Assembly: GCA_963721005.1 (NCBI GenBank)
Contig: CAVRHR010000005.1
Location: 1,736,001-1,800,000 of the forward strand
From: VAZQ01 sp963721005
GTDB lineage: Bacteria > Pseudomonadota > Alphaproteobacteria > Rhizobiales > Xanthobacteraceae
Reading direction: 5' to 3'
DNA: 64,000 nt
The notes beneath the pieces were generated by a model. The model was not told the DNA's origin, made no database searches, and saw only the letters and a program-made list of their open reading frames with translations. Shown here one piece after another: positions 27,251 through 35,670 of this stretch. The first letter of the stretch is position 1. Each line of letters starts with the position of its first letter. The position numbers were made by a program, and so were the translations under genes.

Positions 27251-27427
27251 ATGAGTGGCACAGTTCGCACGATTCTCACATCGACGCTATTTCTCATAGC
27301 ATTCCCTGCGCTCTACATTGCTTTCAAATCAGCGGACGCTCCCTTGAAGGCTATCGTTGGGGCGGCGGTATTCCTGTTCCCATGCTTTGTAGTGCTGTGG
27401 GAGGATTTGATGCGATTTCGAGAATAG
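27251..27427 (+). CDS. 58-residue two-span membrane protein
   Basis: MSGTVRTILTSTLFLIAFPA opens a first helix and APLKAIVGAAVFLFPCFVVL forms a second, ending with WEDLMRFRE. GGGGGGGCGG lies before the ATG at 27251. Two well-placed hydrophobic segments with charged ends make it a credible small inner-membrane protein of unknown role. Confidence 0.55.
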   Translation: MSGTVRTILTSTLFLIAFPALYIAFKSADAPLKAIVGAAVFLFPCFVVLWEDLMRFRE

Positions 27428-27630
27428 CACTGGATCACACCGGACAAAGATTCATTGCTAAGAGTCTCTCCTCTTGCCTGCCGACGATCCATATGTTTTG
27501 GATTAGCTCGGAAACGTTCGAAGAATGGTAACCCTCCGGTGTGAACTGCGGGATAGTTGGTGCTGACGTTCATTGACTATGACATGGTCTCATACCGAGA
27601 TCCGAGCAGGCTCGACACGGAGACAGAATA

Positions 27631-28122
27631 ATGTCGAAATTCTGGGTCACCTCATTAGTCGTCACGCTCACGGTTCTTTTCGTGGCACCACAGTCTGTAA
27701 CGGCCCGTACTTCACTCCGCGGCCAAGCGTGCCGCACAATTACCAACGATCAAGTAGGGGCGTTGTTTGATCGATGGAACAAGTCACTTGCCACCAAGAG
27801 CCCCGACGCGGTCGTTGCGAATTATGCCGCAGATGCAACGCTGCTGCCGACGGTACAAAACGGGCCCCTCGTCGGGCCCGAGGCGATACGCGGGTACTTC
27901 GTTTACTTTCTGAAGCAAGCCCCCGAGGGACAGATTGACCAACGTATCATCCACATTGGCTGCAACATCGCCTACGACATCGGTCTTTACACCTTTACTG
28001 TTGACGGAGACCAACCTGGCACCCGGAAACAGGTGAAAGCTCGCTATACGTTCATCTACGCATCGGAGCACGGCAAATGGCTGATCGTGCACCACCATTC
28101 CTCAGCGACGCCCCAGCCCTGA
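27631..28122 (+). CDS. Exported SnoaL-like/DUF4440 protein
   Basis: A 163-residue protein with a signal peptide (WVTSLVVTLTVLFVAPQSVT, cleavage near TA). The mature part has the NTF2-like order: helix ITNDQVGALFDRWNKSLATK, then SPDAVVANYAADATLLPT, GPEAIRGYFVYFLKQAP and strands ending WLIVHHHSSATPQP. The HHHSS end is typical of calcium/calmodulin kinase II association-like SgcJ/EcaC proteins. Ligand unknown. GGAGACAG precedes the ATG. Confidence 0.8.
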   Translation: MSKFWVTSLVVTLTVLFVAPQSVTARTSLRGQACRTITNDQVGALFDRWNKSLATKSPDAVVANYAADATLLPTVQNGPLVGPEAIRGYFVYFLKQAPEGQIDQRIIHIGCNIAYDIGLYTFTVDGDQPGTRKQVKARYTFIYASEHGKWLIVHHHSSATPQP

Positions 28123-28195
28123 CCGGGCTTCGCCGTGAACGAGGCCGGCTTCCCCGATAGCTCTTTCGCTTAGGTCAGCAGGAACCGCAGCGCGC

Positions 28196-28411
28196 TTCGG
28201 ATTGGGCAAAGACGGGACGCTCGCTCTAGGAACAAGGCATCGCGCCCGACATCGAGGTTCTCCAGGATGTGCTGAAGAAATTGGCGGCGCCGCCCCGGAC
28301 CCCCAGCGACTCGAACCTGTCCGGACATCTCTGCAGACCGCGCTGGCGCTGATCCGCAGCACCGAGACCAATCCGACCTTCCCGCCTAATCATAAGCAGG
28401 CCGCTTCTTGA
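28196..28411 (+). pseudogene. C-terminal remnant of a CtpA-type S41 protease
   Basis: One frame reads QGIAPDIEVLQDVLKKL and NLSGHL, the other ends SLQTALALIRSTETNPTFPP NHKQAAS. In order these correspond to the tail of rhizobial carboxy-terminal processing proteases (GIAPDIEVLQDVP, LRGHL, ALQTALDLIRGTETNPAFPPN). Catalytic and PDZ parts are missing and there is an internal frameshift. Confidence 0.65.
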
Positions 28412-28452
28412 TTTCTCTTCTTCCCCTCTGCGGTCGCCCTCCAATAGCTCAG

Positions 28453-28523
28453 CCGGCGTGGCATGCCCACCGCGACCGTTCCCGGTGACTGGCAAGGAGA
28501 AGCATCTTCTCTCCTAGCGAGTC
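28453..28523 (+). repeat. Palindromic 70-bp repeat, copy 1
   Basis: CCGGCGTGGCATGCCCACCG, then CGACCGTTCCCGGTGACTGG, GCAAGGAGAAG and an imperfect inverted arm ending GCGAGTC. Copy 2 lies at 31885-31959. The two copies flank the IS21 element and the 118-residue gene. Confidence 0.6.
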
Positions 28524-28714
28524 CGGGAATTCGACTTTTTTGATCACTTGGGTACAACCCGGGTCAACGTCCCCGGCTCTGACGGCGCGCGGATATCGCG
28601 CGACAATCTGGATGAGAACGGCGCGACAATCTGGATGGGACGAGGCGGCCGAGCGGAGCGATAATTGACTCTGGCGGGCATCTTGGCAAGGCTTTGATTG
28701 ACGCGGAACGTCAA

Positions 28715-29536
28715 TCAGTCTTCGGCTGTCCCTGTTTTTTTGATTGTGGCGTGGGCTGGTGGTCGGCCGCGACTGCGCTTTCGATCGAGGGCTTCGCGGC
28801 GGCGATAGCTTTCGACATTCATCTCCATGATCGTGGAGTGATGGACGAGGCGATCGATGGCCGCGAGCGTCATGGCCTGGTCGGGGAAGATCTTGCCCCA
28901 TTCGCCGAACGGCTGGTTGGCCGTGATCAGCATTGATCGCCGCTCGTAACGCGCGGCGATCAACTCGAACAGCACGCTCGTTTCGGCTTGATCCTTGGTG
29001 ACGTAGGCGATGTCATCGAGGATGAGCAGATCGTAGCGGTCGAGCTTTGCGATCGTACTTTCGAGGGCCAGCTCGCGACGAGCGACCTGGAGCCGTTGGA
29101 CGAGATCGGTGGTGCGGGCGAACATCACGCGCCATCCATTCTCGACCAGAGCGAGCCCGAGCGCTGCCGACAGATGGCTCTTGCCGCCGCCAGGCGGCCC
29201 GAAGAGCAGGATGTTGGCCCCTTTCTCCAACCAAGCGTCGCCGGACGCCAGCGCCATCACTTGAGCTTTCGAGACCATGGGCACGGACTCGAAGTCGAAC
29301 GTGGCGAGCGTCTTGCCGGCGGGCAGACGCGCTTCGGCGAGATGCCGTTCGATGCGGCGGCGGCCACGATCGGCCATCTCGTGCTCGGCCAGCGCCGCGA
29401 GGAAGCGGGCCGCCGGCCAACCTTCCTTGTCGGACTGCCCCGCCAGCTTGGCCCACATCAGCCTGATGCCCGGTAGGCGCAGCTCGTTCAGCAAGAGCTC
29501 GACGCGGGCGGCATCGACAGTGTTGGTCGTCGTCAT
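28715..29536 (-). CDS. istB: IS21-family helper ATPase IstB
   Basis: A 273-residue AAA+ protein. Walker A is LLFGPPGGGKSHLSAALG, Walker B LLILDDIAYVTKDQ, and the C-terminal HSTIMEMNVESYRRREAL is usual for IstB. It uses ATP to license the IstA transposase at target DNA. Downstream of istA with a four-base overlap. Confidence 0.93.
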   Translation of the reverse strand: MTTTNTVDAARVELLLNELRLPGIRLMWAKLAGQSDKEGWPAARFLAALAEHEMADRGRRRIERHLAEARLPAGKTLATFDFESVPMVSKAQVMALASGDAWLEKGANILLFGPPGGGKSHLSAALGLALVENGWRVMFARTTDLVQRLQVARRELALESTIAKLDRYDLLILDDIAYVTKDQAETSVLFELIAARYERRSMLITANQPFGEWGKIFPDQAMTLAAIDRLVHHSTIMEMNVESYRRREALDRKRSRGRPPAHATIKKTGTAED

Positions 29537-31080
29537 GCCACGGCCTCCAGGTTGGAGGTCGGGTTGACGGCACAGACAGCCGCGAGCTCGTCGTAGGCGC
29601 TGAGTGGTACAAATTCCACCTTGATCGCCGGTACGGATGACGGGTTTGGAGCGAACCGCTCACGCAGCATCGCCAGATCCGGCAACCGGCCCGCATCCAG
29701 GTCCGCATCGATCAGCCCTGCCAGCTCAGCCTCGCAGCCGCGATCGTGGGCGAGCGCCAGCAACTCGACCGTCAACTTGCACGCGCGCTTGTCGCCCACG
29801 CTCTGGTGCAAGGCCTCGAAGGCTCGTGCATAGGCCGGGCGCGGGAACAACTGATCGCGGTAGACCAGATTGTTGAGCGCCATCGGCTTCTTGCGCAACG
29901 CGTGGATCACGTGCCGATAATCCACGACGTGTCCACTCTTGCTCTCCGATACCGGCCGTCCACGCCGCAGGGTCATCATCGCAGTTGCGCCGAGGAAGCA
30001 CTCGAGCCGGTCATCGTAGAGGTGCACGCGCAGGCGGTGGCCGATGAGCCGCGATGGCGCGGTGTAGAAGACGCGGCGCAGGATGAAGCCGCCGCTCGAT
30101 GTGACGGTGACGATCTTCTCCTCGTAATCGGCCGTCCGGCGCTTGGGTAGCGCAACGAGCGTTGGCCGCTCCAGCTCGATCCGCTTGCGATTGTTGGCGT
30201 TGCGGCGGCCAACGATCTCGTCGATGAAGCGGCGGTAGCCATCCAGGTCGTCGAAGTCACGGCTGCCACGCAGGAGCAGGGCGTCCTCCAGCGTCTTCTT
30301 GAGATGCCCGTGCGAGCTCTCGATCGAGCCATTCTCGTGTGCAACGCCCAGGTTGTTCCGGGTCGGTATCATGTCGTAATGGCGCATCAGCCCCTGATAG
30401 CGCAGTGTCAGATCCTCCTGAGCGTCGCGGTCCAAGTTGCAGAATGCCGCCGAGAGGCTATCGCTGCGATGCTCGCGCGGTGCCCCGCCGAGCGCCCACA
30501 GCGCGTTCTGCAGACCCTCGGCCAGCGCGACAAAGCTCTCGCCGCCGAGCACCACGTGGGCATGCTCGAAGCCCGAGAACGCGAGCCGGAAGTGGTAGAG
30601 CCGATGTCCCAGCACGACACCACCGACCGTGATGCCGAGTACGCTCGTGTCGGTGAAGTCGGACAAGCCAAGACGGCCGGGCTCGTGCTCCTGGCGGAAG
30701 ATCACATCCTGCTCGGGGCCGACCAGCGCTCGCCACGCGCGCATGCGCCGCTCCAGCGTGCGTCGAATGCCGGCCGCGATCTCGGGATGGCGCCGCCGGA
30801 TCTCTTCGAGCACCGCTATGGCCCGAATGCCGGGAGCCGACTTCAGGATCGGCACAATCTCGCCGTCCCAAACCTCGGCCAATGGGTCCGGCCGCCGGCG
30901 GCCACGTGGCGCCTTCTTCTGCGAGGGCAGCCGCGGATCATCCTCGATGCGGTAGCCGCTTGCCCTGCTGAAGCCGGACTTGGCGGCAGCAACGGCGGCA
31001 TCTTTCCTATGTCGGTAAATCATATACAGCCTCATCTGGTGGTCGGTGATGTGAAGGCCGGGCAATGTCTGATCCCTCAA
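29533..31080 (-). CDS. istA: IS21-family transposase IstA
   Basis: The 515-residue DDE transposase has an N-terminal HTH region and an rve core. The acidic triad is visible in LGLSDFTDTSVLG, EHRSDSLSAAF and HENGSIESSHGHLKK. A C-terminal beta-barrel region (YDDRLECFLGATAMMTLRRG) precedes the conserved YRHVIHALRKKPMAL. The gene appears uninterrupted. Confidence 0.93.
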   Translation of the reverse strand: MRDQTLPGLHITDHQMRLYMIYRHRKDAAVAAAKSGFSRASGYRIEDDPRLPSQKKAPRGRRRPDPLAEVWDGEIVPILKSAPGIRAIAVLEEIRRRHPEIAAGIRRTLERRMRAWRALVGPEQDVIFRQEHEPGRLGLSDFTDTSVLGITVGGVVLGHRLYHFRLAFSGFEHAHVVLGGESFVALAEGLQNALWALGGAPREHRSDSLSAAFCNLDRDAQEDLTLRYQGLMRHYDMIPTRNNLGVAHENGSIESSHGHLKKTLEDALLLRGSRDFDDLDGYRRFIDEIVGRRNANNRKRIELERPTLVALPKRRTADYEEKIVTVTSSGGFILRRVFYTAPSRLIGHRLRVHLYDDRLECFLGATAMMTLRRGRPVSESKSGHVVDYRHVIHALRKKPMALNNLVYRDQLFPRPAYARAFEALHQSVGDKRACKLTVELLALAHDRGCEAELAGLIDADLDAGRLPDLAMLRERFAPNPSSVPAIKVEFVPLSAYDELAAVCAVNPTSNLEAVA

Positions 31081-31495
31081 ATTCGAGACGAATCAGATAC
31101 TTGACCCGGTCGCTCACGACCGCCAGACCGCACTAACCCCACAGGGAAAAGTGCGCCGCCGGGGCTGGCCGACCTTCGCTCGGGCTACGCCCTCGCTCCG
31201 TCCGCCCAGCCCCGGCACATTCTCATCCTGATTGTCGCTGCTGTCTCACCTTGATTGTCGCGCGGCACGCGGACGTCGAGGACCCGCGGATCAGCGCAAA
31301 AAACCACTGTCCCAGCGATGCCGCCCAATGAAATCGAAGCACACTTCGCACCCGCGATACGTCCTTTCACGAAAAAAATTCTTTTCCCATCGATATGTGT
31401 GGATGAGGCTTCATTTCTGTGGATTGTGCATTTTCGCCACTCCCTGCCCTCCGACCTCCCTGCCCAGTGTGCTCGACGCAAGGGAGGGGGCAGAC

Positions 31496-31852
31496 ATGAC
31501 CATTCTTGAAGACAATTCCAGGGAGGCCAGTGGACAAAACGAGCTGCTCTCCACCCTCCCCTTTCCGCTGCGCAAGGAGCCGCGCGCCCAGGTCGCAATT
31601 CTATCGCTCGCCAAACGAAATGCCCTCATCGAATGCTTTAACGCCAGCGCCCTCAACAAGAAGGACGGAGCTTGGCATGGGCTACCGGAAGGCAAGCGGA
31701 CATCTGGCGTTACAGTCGCCGACCTTGCGCGGGATGGAATGTTGACCGTAACCACGGATCGTCGAGAGGCTTCGGCTCGATTGACAGAACGCGGCAATTG
31801 GTTTGCCCGAACTCTGCTTTGCGACGATGACGCCGACAGGGCTCAGAAATGA
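31496..31852 (+). CDS. Conserved hypothetical protein
   Basis: An 118-residue soluble protein with the blocks LLSTLPFPLRKEPRAQVAIL, SLAKRNALIECFNASALNKK and VADLARDGMLTVTTDRREAS ending in a winged-helix-like RLTERGNWFARTLL. I recognise the layout from bradyrhizobial families; the ARLTERG end suggests a wHTH fold and possibly DNA binding. AAGGGAGGGGG precedes the ATG at 31496. Confidence 0.75.
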   Translation: MTILEDNSREASGQNELLSTLPFPLRKEPRAQVAILSLAKRNALIECFNASALNKKDGAWHGLPEGKRTSGVTVADLARDGMLTVTTDRREASARLTERGNWFARTLLCDDDADRAQK

Positions 31853-31884
31853 TGGAAAAGGTAAGAACCTGATGCAGCTTCAGG

Positions 31885-31959
31885 CCGGCGCGGCGTGACC
31901 CTGCCCCCGCGACCATCTCCTTGGTGACTGGCAAGGAAATACGCCTTTCCTTGCCAGTC
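31885..31959 (+). repeat. Palindromic 70-bp repeat, copy 2
   Basis: It contains the perfect 14-bp inverted repeat GACTGGCAAGGAAA (31926-31939) and TTTCCTTGCCAGTC (31946-31959), preceded by CCGGCGCGGCGTG and CCGCGACCATCTCC as in copy 1. On this side it could also end transcription of the preceding gene. Confidence 0.65.
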
Positions 31960-32084
31960 GGTGGATCAACCGGCGTTCGGCCTCCATCGCCTGCCGCCTT
32001 CAAAAATGTCTCGCTCCGGTTGGTCGGCGCAGGCATGATCTAGGAGACTTCGCTTTACCGGATGGTACGCCGGGGAACTCCGCT

Positions 32085-32250
32085 ATGAAGAAGCGCTCAG
32101 ATCCGGCTGACAGGCACGTGGGCAATCGTGTGCGCATGCGTGGGCTGAAGCTGGACATGAGCCAGACGACACTTGCGACTACGCCTGGCCTGACCTTCCA
32201 GCAGGTGCAGAAATATGAGAAGGGTACCAATCGAATCGGGGCAAGCCGCC
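32085..32250 (+). pseudogene. Truncated XRE-family regulator
   Basis: KKRSDPADRHVGNRVRMRGL, DMSQTTLATTPGLTFQQVQK and YEKGTNRIGASR are an XRE helix-turn-helix domain of the kind common in rhizobia. After GASR the similarity ends abruptly and the open frame continues to 32447 antisense to another gene remnant. The C-terminal half has been lost by a rearrangement. Confidence 0.75.
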
Positions 32251-32522
32251 AATCGGATGGAAGAACGGAAAGACATTCCGCGGGGAACTCACTTCTCCGC
32301 TCCATCCGGCTTCTCGGCCGAACTGATCCTGCTGCGCTCTCTGTGCCCAATCCTGCCTCAGGGCCACGAGCCGACTACGTAATTTGTACTCAATCGTCAG
32401 TTCAACGGTCGCTTTTCTCAAAGCCAACTCCTCCTCAGGAGCAGTGACGCGGCCGATCAACTTCGCGGGCGTTTCCTTGATGTGGTAGATCCGCCAGCGA
32501 TAGTCTTTGGGCGGCTCGCCAT
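32179..32522 (-). pseudogene. Remnant of a small conserved protein
   Basis: The readable core is DYRWRIYHIKETPAKLIGRV, TAPEEELALRKATVELTIEY and KLRSRLVALRQD (C-terminal limit about 32350). It resembles a rhizobial WRIY...IG.V.A.DE..A family. The ATG at 32522 starts MASRP in another frame, one base off, and the tail past 32350 is foreign. The gene overlaps the broken end of the XRE fragment tail-to-tail. Confidence 0.5.
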
Positions 32523-32852
32523 CGGGGCCTTGTCTCTTGCAGGCCGCGTGTCCCAAATACAACACCAGACAACATTTTAGCGGTTGCCAAGATTTCGACC
32601 CAGAAAAGCCTTTCGGCCTAGGCGTACTCGTCGTGACGCGGGTCAAAGAGTGGTCCCGATCACCAGGGGTCATCGGGGGGATGGGGTGGCGATCGGGACC
32701 GTACCTTCTTTGGGGGAAGGCGGTTCCGATACTGCCTTGTTCAGACGCATGTGCGCAACCCGTGGCCGACACTTCGCCGCAGGCCCTGACTGAACGTGCA
32801 GACACTTCGGCGCGTTTGGGGGATGGGGTGGTCACGACCCGATAGGTGATCC

Positions 32853-33020
32853 ATGGCCCTTTTACCGGACAATCTGCCGTTCACGGTCTGCGTCGGATGC
32901 GGCCAAGTGATGAAGCTGATCCGCAGCGTTCCGTGCCTCGGCGCGAACCCCGAGCTTCACGTTTTCGTCTGTCCTTCGTGCGGGGAAGCGGAGACGAAAC
33001 GGGTTCTCCGGCAGACATAG
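32853..33020 (+). CDS. 55-residue zinc-ribbon protein
   Basis: MALLPDNLPFTVCVGCGQVM and a second knuckle VFVCPSCGEAET give two CxxC pairs spaced by 23 residues, a small zinc ribbon. The family is frequent in bradyrhizobia. AGGTGATCC stands before the ATG. It is followed by a strong GC-rich hairpin. Confidence 0.7.
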   Translation: MALLPDNLPFTVCVGCGQVMKLIRSVPCLGANPELHVFVCPSCGEAETKRVLRQT

Positions 33021-33053
33021 TGGGCCCCATTTTGGGTGGGTGATGGCCATTTA

Positions 33054-33088
33054 AAAAGGCCCCAGCCGGGGGGGGGATGGCTGGGGCC
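33054..33088. terminator. Strong hairpin terminator
   Basis: GGCCCCAGCC (33058-33067) and GGCTGGGGCC (33079-33088) form a perfect 10-bp stem. AAAAA directly on its left becomes a T-run for minus-strand transcripts; for plus-strand transcripts from the zinc-ribbon gene only the stem is present. Confidence 0.65.
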
Positions 33089-33420
33089 GAGGACAGGGGG
33101 CCACGAGGCCCAACGCTCCATTATCCGAATCGCGCAAAAGCTGCAACGCCGATAACAGCACGCTGAAGCCGTGAATTGAATCTGGCCGGCAGGCGGTGCG
33201 TGAACTCACTCCAACGCGACAAGACCGGACTCAACTTCAGCCGAATCGTTGCGTTCCGGCGCGTTGTCGCTGCCGACAGAGGTGGGGAACGAACTCGCTA
33301 ATCCTACGATTGTATCTAGCCGGGCGGCGCCCCCCAGCCCCCAACCCCTCGCCACTCGGTGGTCAACGGCCCTGGTCTCTCCCCCGGAGGCTTTTTTTTG
33401 CGGCACCATCGCCGACCTAT
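33089..33420. other. Intergenic, no gene seen
   Basis: No protein is supported. An uninterrupted T8 run at 33392-33399 is the only marked feature. Confidence 0.4.
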
Positions 33421-33615
33421 GATTGTAAATCGGCGTCGAACTTTGACCCACCCAGTTTTCGGGGGCAAGTGGTTGCGGCGCTTGCCGAATTATACACTCC
33501 TGGAGGAATCCATCGACGTCAAATCGTGACCCTGCCTATTTCTAACAAAGAGCTTGTTGATCAATAATTTGCGACGGCTTTGGCGTGGGTCAAAGTTCGA
33601 CGCCGATTCACAATC
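33421..33615. mobile_element. 195-bp deletion derivative with 30-bp inverted repeats
   Basis: GATTGTAAATCGGCGTCGAA plus CTTTGACCCA at 33421-33450 is repeated inverted at 33586-33615 with a single mismatch. The interior is 135 bases with no gene. The right end overlaps a second palindrome GACGCCGATT...AATCGGCGTC (33600-33622). It reads as a non-autonomous relic of a larger insertion sequence, whose family I cannot name with certainty. Confidence 0.7.
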
Positions 33616-33616
33616 G

Positions 33617-33816
33617 GCGTCAAAGTGCCGATCCAGATGCCGCAGCGTCGAGTTCGCATCGGCGCCATTGAAGGCAGCCCAGGCATTGGCGACCAGAAAT
33701 TTTGTCTCCCCGATCATATCGATGTCGGGATGGGCATTTAACGACCGATCGAGCAGCGTGGAGCCGGACCCGCCGGCACCAATAATAATGATCGGAGCTT
33801 CGTATCTCGAACTCAT
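33617..33816 (-). pseudogene. N-terminal fragment of a sulfotransferase-like gene
   Basis: From the ATG at 33816 MSSRYEAPIIIIGAGGSGST then LLDRSLNAHPDIDMIGETKF gives the PAPS-binding P-loop (GAGGSGSTLL) and the following strand of a sulfotransferase fold. About 66 codons on it runs into the 195-bp inverted-repeat element, which evidently removed the remainder. Confidence 0.75.
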
Positions 33817-34244
33817 GCGACCGTTCCAATTCGGTATCCGCCAAGCCGCCGCCATGGGCGCCGTTGGTCGATCCAAGGAACCTGATCCTCGTCGCCCCGC
33901 CGACACCCGCCTGATTCGAATGCGATTGTTCACAACCAGCGTGACCGCCGTGGCAGCCGGTTGTCAATCATCGTCGCCGCGACACGGCGTCCATTCGACA
34001 TTGTTTTATTTTCGTTGTTGCCTTTATGTCGCGGCCGAAGTGTCGATCAGCCAACAGGTTCTGCGTGAAAGCCGAGACAGGCCGTAAACGCGGCGTAAAA
34101 ATCGCGCACGCATTGGCGCAAGGGCGCGAACGCAGCAATCGCGTGTGACTACGTGAGAACGCGCAGATGCTTCATGACGTGCGCGTGAAATCGTCGTGAG
34201 CCGCCAGGCCGCCACGACCCGGCCGGCACCGGCCCGCACGCCCG
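33817..34244. other. Intergenic, no gene seen
   Basis: Nothing is recognisable apart from the uncorrected tail frame of the HlyD pseudogene. The true C-terminus of that gene is at 34245. Confidence 0.4.
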
Positions 34245-35670
34245 TCACGGCTCGCGCATGCTTTCGTCGAACAGCCGGATCACCGGATCGAGCAGATAGG
34301 AGATGATCCGGCGCTTGCCGATGATGATCTCGGCGCTGGTGGTCATGCCCGGAATCAGCCGGAAATCCGGCGGCACGTCCTGCAACGTCAGCGGTCCGAG
34401 CGTTATGCGGGCACGAAAGAACGCCGGGCGTGCGTCGGTCTCCTTGGCCGGCGCAGCGGCGCTCTTGTCCGGCTGGAAGGAATTTTCGGTGATCACACGG
34501 ACCGTGCCGTCGATGGTGCCGTGCCGCTGAAACGGCAACGCATCGAACTTGACCCGCACCGGATCGCCGGTCCGCAACCGCACGACGTCGGCGCTGTCGA
34601 CGTCCACCTCGGCCTCGATCTTGTTGCCGCGCGGCACCAGGGTGAACAGCGGCTCGGCTTCCTTCGCGACCGAACCGATCGACCGCTGGCCGAGCTCGAG
34701 CACCACGCCGTCGGCGGGGGCGCGCAGCACCACGAGGTTGCGGCGGCGATCGGCATTGGCGAGCTTCTGGGTCTCGGTCGAGATCTGCTGCTCCAGGGCG
34801 GTCATGCGCTCGCCCGATTCCCGCACCCAGTTGTTGATATAGCGCTCCTTCTGCTCGCGCGTCGAGGCGAGCTGCGCGATGAGCTCCTTCTCCTGATTCT
34901 TCTTCTCGCCGAGCTGATCGGTCAGCGACAGCCGGTCGAGACGCGACTGCAGCAGGACGAGCCTCGAGCCGACCGTGAGCTTGTACAGCTCGTCGCGCAT
35001 GCCCTCGATCTCGGCCACGACCTTGACGCGCTCCTCCAGTCCGGCCTGGGCCTGGCGATTGGTCACCAGACCGGCTTCGAGCTTGCTCGCGTCGGCATCG
35101 CTGGCCGCCACCGCGGCGCGGTATTCGGCCTGTCGATGGGCATAGACCGCCGCCTGCAGCTTCAGGTATTTGGCCGTCAGCGGATCCTCGACCGCATCGG
35201 GCGGCGGAAACGGCTGCCGGTAGATTTCCGCCTCGAGCCGCTGCGCCTCCGCCGTCATGCTGGCGAGGCGCTCCCGGTCGGCGATCTGCTCCGAACTCGG
35301 TGAAGGTAGGGTCGAGGGTGGCCAGCACCGCCCCGGCCTGCACATAGTCGCCCACGCCGGCCTCGATGGTGCGGATGACGGCGGTCTCCAACGGCTGGAC
35401 GATCATCAGCGGATCGAGCGTGATCAGCTTGCCGCGGGCGGTGACGACGCGGTCCACCTGGGACACCGACGCCCATACGATCGTGGATATGACGAGCAGG
35501 ACCACGATGTAGACGACGCTGCGCGCCAGCCAAGGCAGCGGGCGTTCCTCGATCATCATCGAGTCGGGCTGAAACGCGACGGCCTCCGGATCGACGCTGC
35601 CGCCGGGCCGCGCCGATTGCAGCCGCGTCCGTGCGCCGCTCAGCGGAATGATCTGCTTTGCTTGTCCCAT
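34245..35670 (-). pseudogene. HlyD-family type I secretion adaptor, one frameshift
   Basis: The ATG at 35670 starts an adaptor of about 475 residues with one membrane segment (SVVYIVVLLVISTIVWASVS, residues 51-70), the first lipoyl half (GKLITLDPLMIVQPLETAVI) and LATLDPTFTEF. Around 35290-35305 the frame shifts by one base and continues in the 34245 frame as IADRERLASMTAEAQRLEAE, a long alpha-hairpin coiled coil, the second lipoyl half (RAPADGVVLELGQRSIGSV) and the HlyD C-terminus (LIPGMTTSAEIIIGKRRIIS). It overlaps the ABC transporter by 31 bases, so both were one operon. If the shift is real the secretion system lacks its adaptor. Confidence 0.85.

Larger units (their letters stand above)
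28597..31264 (-). mobile_element. Complete IS21-family insertion sequence
   Basis: The element holds istA and istB on the minus strand, overlapping by ATGA. Both ends carry two short repeats typical of IS21: GCGCGACAATCTGGATG at 28599-28615 and 28621-28637 on the left and, on the other strand at the right, GCGCGACAATCAAGGTGAGA and GCGACAATCAGGATGAGA. No unambiguous target duplication was found, so the outer limits are accurate to a few bases. Both genes look functional. Confidence 0.85.

Noticed and set aside
28561..28597. Possible target-site duplication of the IS21 element
   Set aside because: GC-rich text on both sides matches at several offsets, so no length could be chosen with confidence.
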